A stretch of 5,773 nucleotides of DNA. Origin: Candidatus Woesearchaeota archaeon (lineage in GTDB: Archaea; Nanobdellota; Nanobdellia; SCGC-AAA011-G17; VGLX01). A program made the position numbers and the translations under genes. Each line of letters starts with the position of its first letter. Position 1 is the stretch's first letter. The notes under the pieces were generated by a model, which was not told the DNA's origin, did not search any database, and saw only the letters and a list, made by a program, of their open reading frames with translations. This document shows positions 5,138 to 5,773 of the stretch, piece after piece. The stretch covers positions 1 through 5,773 of the forward strand of contig VGLX01000097.1 of NCBI GenBank assembly GCA_016866645.1, read 5' to 3'.

Positions 5138-5773
5138 ATGGGCAAAAAGATGGCACTCGAGAGTTTTATCAAAGGACTACCAAAAGCGGAACTTCACTTA
5201 CACATAGAAGGGACGTTCGAGCCGGAGATGGCATTCAAAATCGCGAGAAGGAACAACGTGAAGATGAAATACCGCACAGTCAAAGAAGTTAAGGACGCCT
5301 ACAAGTTCAACAACCTGCAAGACTTCCTGAACATCTACTACAAAGGAGCAGGGGTATTATTCACAGAACAGGACTTCTACGACATGACCTGGGCTTACCT
5401 AAAAAAAGCAGGCTCACAAAACGTCATACACACTGAAATATTCTTCGACCCCCAGACGCACACAAACCGGGGAGTGAAATTCAAAACCGTAATCGACGGA
5501 ATATACAAAGCAACAAAAGATGCAGGAATACAGCTCGGAATGTCAACCAGGCTGATCACGTGCTTCCTAAGGGACTTAAGCGCGGAATCAGCGATGAGGA
5601 CACTAGAGCAAGCACTGCCCTACAAAGAGCGGATAATCGCAGTAGGGTTAGACTCAGCAGAAGTAGGCAACCCGCCATCAAAGTTCAAAGAAGTCTTCAA
5701 AAGGGCAAGAAAAGAAGGGTTCCTGACAGTAGCCCATGCAGGTGAAGAAGGGCCTGCAGAATACGTCTGGGAA
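5138..5773 (+). CDS. adenine deaminase (adenosine/adenine deaminase family), 5' part cut by window end
   Basis: The first 212 residues of a cytoplasmic zinc amidohydrolase predicted to turn adenine into hypoxanthine and ammonia in purine salvage; the frame is open to the last base. The protein starts with LPKAELHLHIEGTFEPE, where His20 and His22 of HLH are zinc ligands, and reaches HAGEEGP with His200 (zinc) and Glu203 (proton transfer). Full-length relatives run to about 320-345 residues, so the later zinc-binding Asp and its neighbours lie outside. Segments such as FNNLQDFLNIYY, FFDPQTHTNRG and VGLDSAEVGNPPSKF match the adenine-specific branch (bacterial and fungal-type) rather than classical adenosine deaminase, as I remember those sequences. 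Asn178 in VGNPP is commonly His in bacterial relatives I recall. Start options are 5114, 5138 and 5150; 5138 fits the TATA position best. Substrate assignment is by similarity only. Confidence 0.88.
   Translation, partial: MGKKMALESFIKGLPKAELHLHIEGTFEPEMAFKIARRNNVKMKYRTVKEVKDAYKFNNLQDFLNIYYKGAGVLFTEQDFYDMTWAYLKKAGSQNVIHTEIFFDPQTHTNRGVKFKTVIDGIYKATKDAGIQLGMSTRLITCFLRDLSAESAMRTLEQALPYKERIIAVGLDSAEVGNPPSKFKEVFKRARKEGFLTVAHAGEEGPAEYVWE

Noticed and set aside
5560..5745. Plus-strand open frame of 61 codons rich in Arg and Lys
   Set aside because: It is an out-of-frame shadow of the adenine deaminase gene, whose own frame is open to the window end.

Overview
The window looks archaeal. Upstream of most genes there is a TATA box at the archaeal distance (about 26-27 bases before the inferred transcript start), in two cases with a purine-rich BRE of the form AAAAGG. 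Transcript leaders are very short or absent, arginine is mostly AGA/AGG, and a single-domain KaiC-like ATPase is present. I cannot place it in a phylum from sequence alone. A small-genome DPANN-type archaeon is a guess.

Layout, left to right. Bases 1-100 hold no gene I can establish. A small basic zinc-ribbon protein (plus, ending at 370) meets panB (minus, ending at 367) tail to tail, with the two stop codons overlapping. panB (ketopantoate hydroxymethyltransferase, coenzyme A pathway) carries an unusual Cys/His-rich C-terminal tail. panB and a P-type cation ATPase (1460-4012, plus) are transcribed divergently from a 130-base region in which both BRE/TATA elements can be read. The ATPase then converges, 13 bases apart, on a KaiC-like ATPase gene (4026-4769, minus). 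Upstream of that, on the same strand, is a 55-residue ribbon-helix-helix (RHH) DNA-binding protein at 4830-4997. Its start codon abuts five contiguous 10-bp direct repeats (4998-5047) that overlap its TATA box and inferred transcript start. At the right edge, divergent from the RHH gene, is the 5' part of an adenine deaminase gene (5138 to the window end).

How the genes relate. panB and adenine deaminase are metabolic (CoA precursor synthesis and purine salvage), and the ATPase is a membrane ion pump of the Ca2+-ATPase-like fold with altered ion-site residues. There is no sign that all of these form one pathway. The unit that looks functionally linked is the RHH gene, its operator-like repeat array and the KaiC-like gene. 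The array has one repeat per DNA helical turn, which suggests cooperative RHH binding and autorepression. KaiC also has its own TATA box, so it may be only partly under that control.
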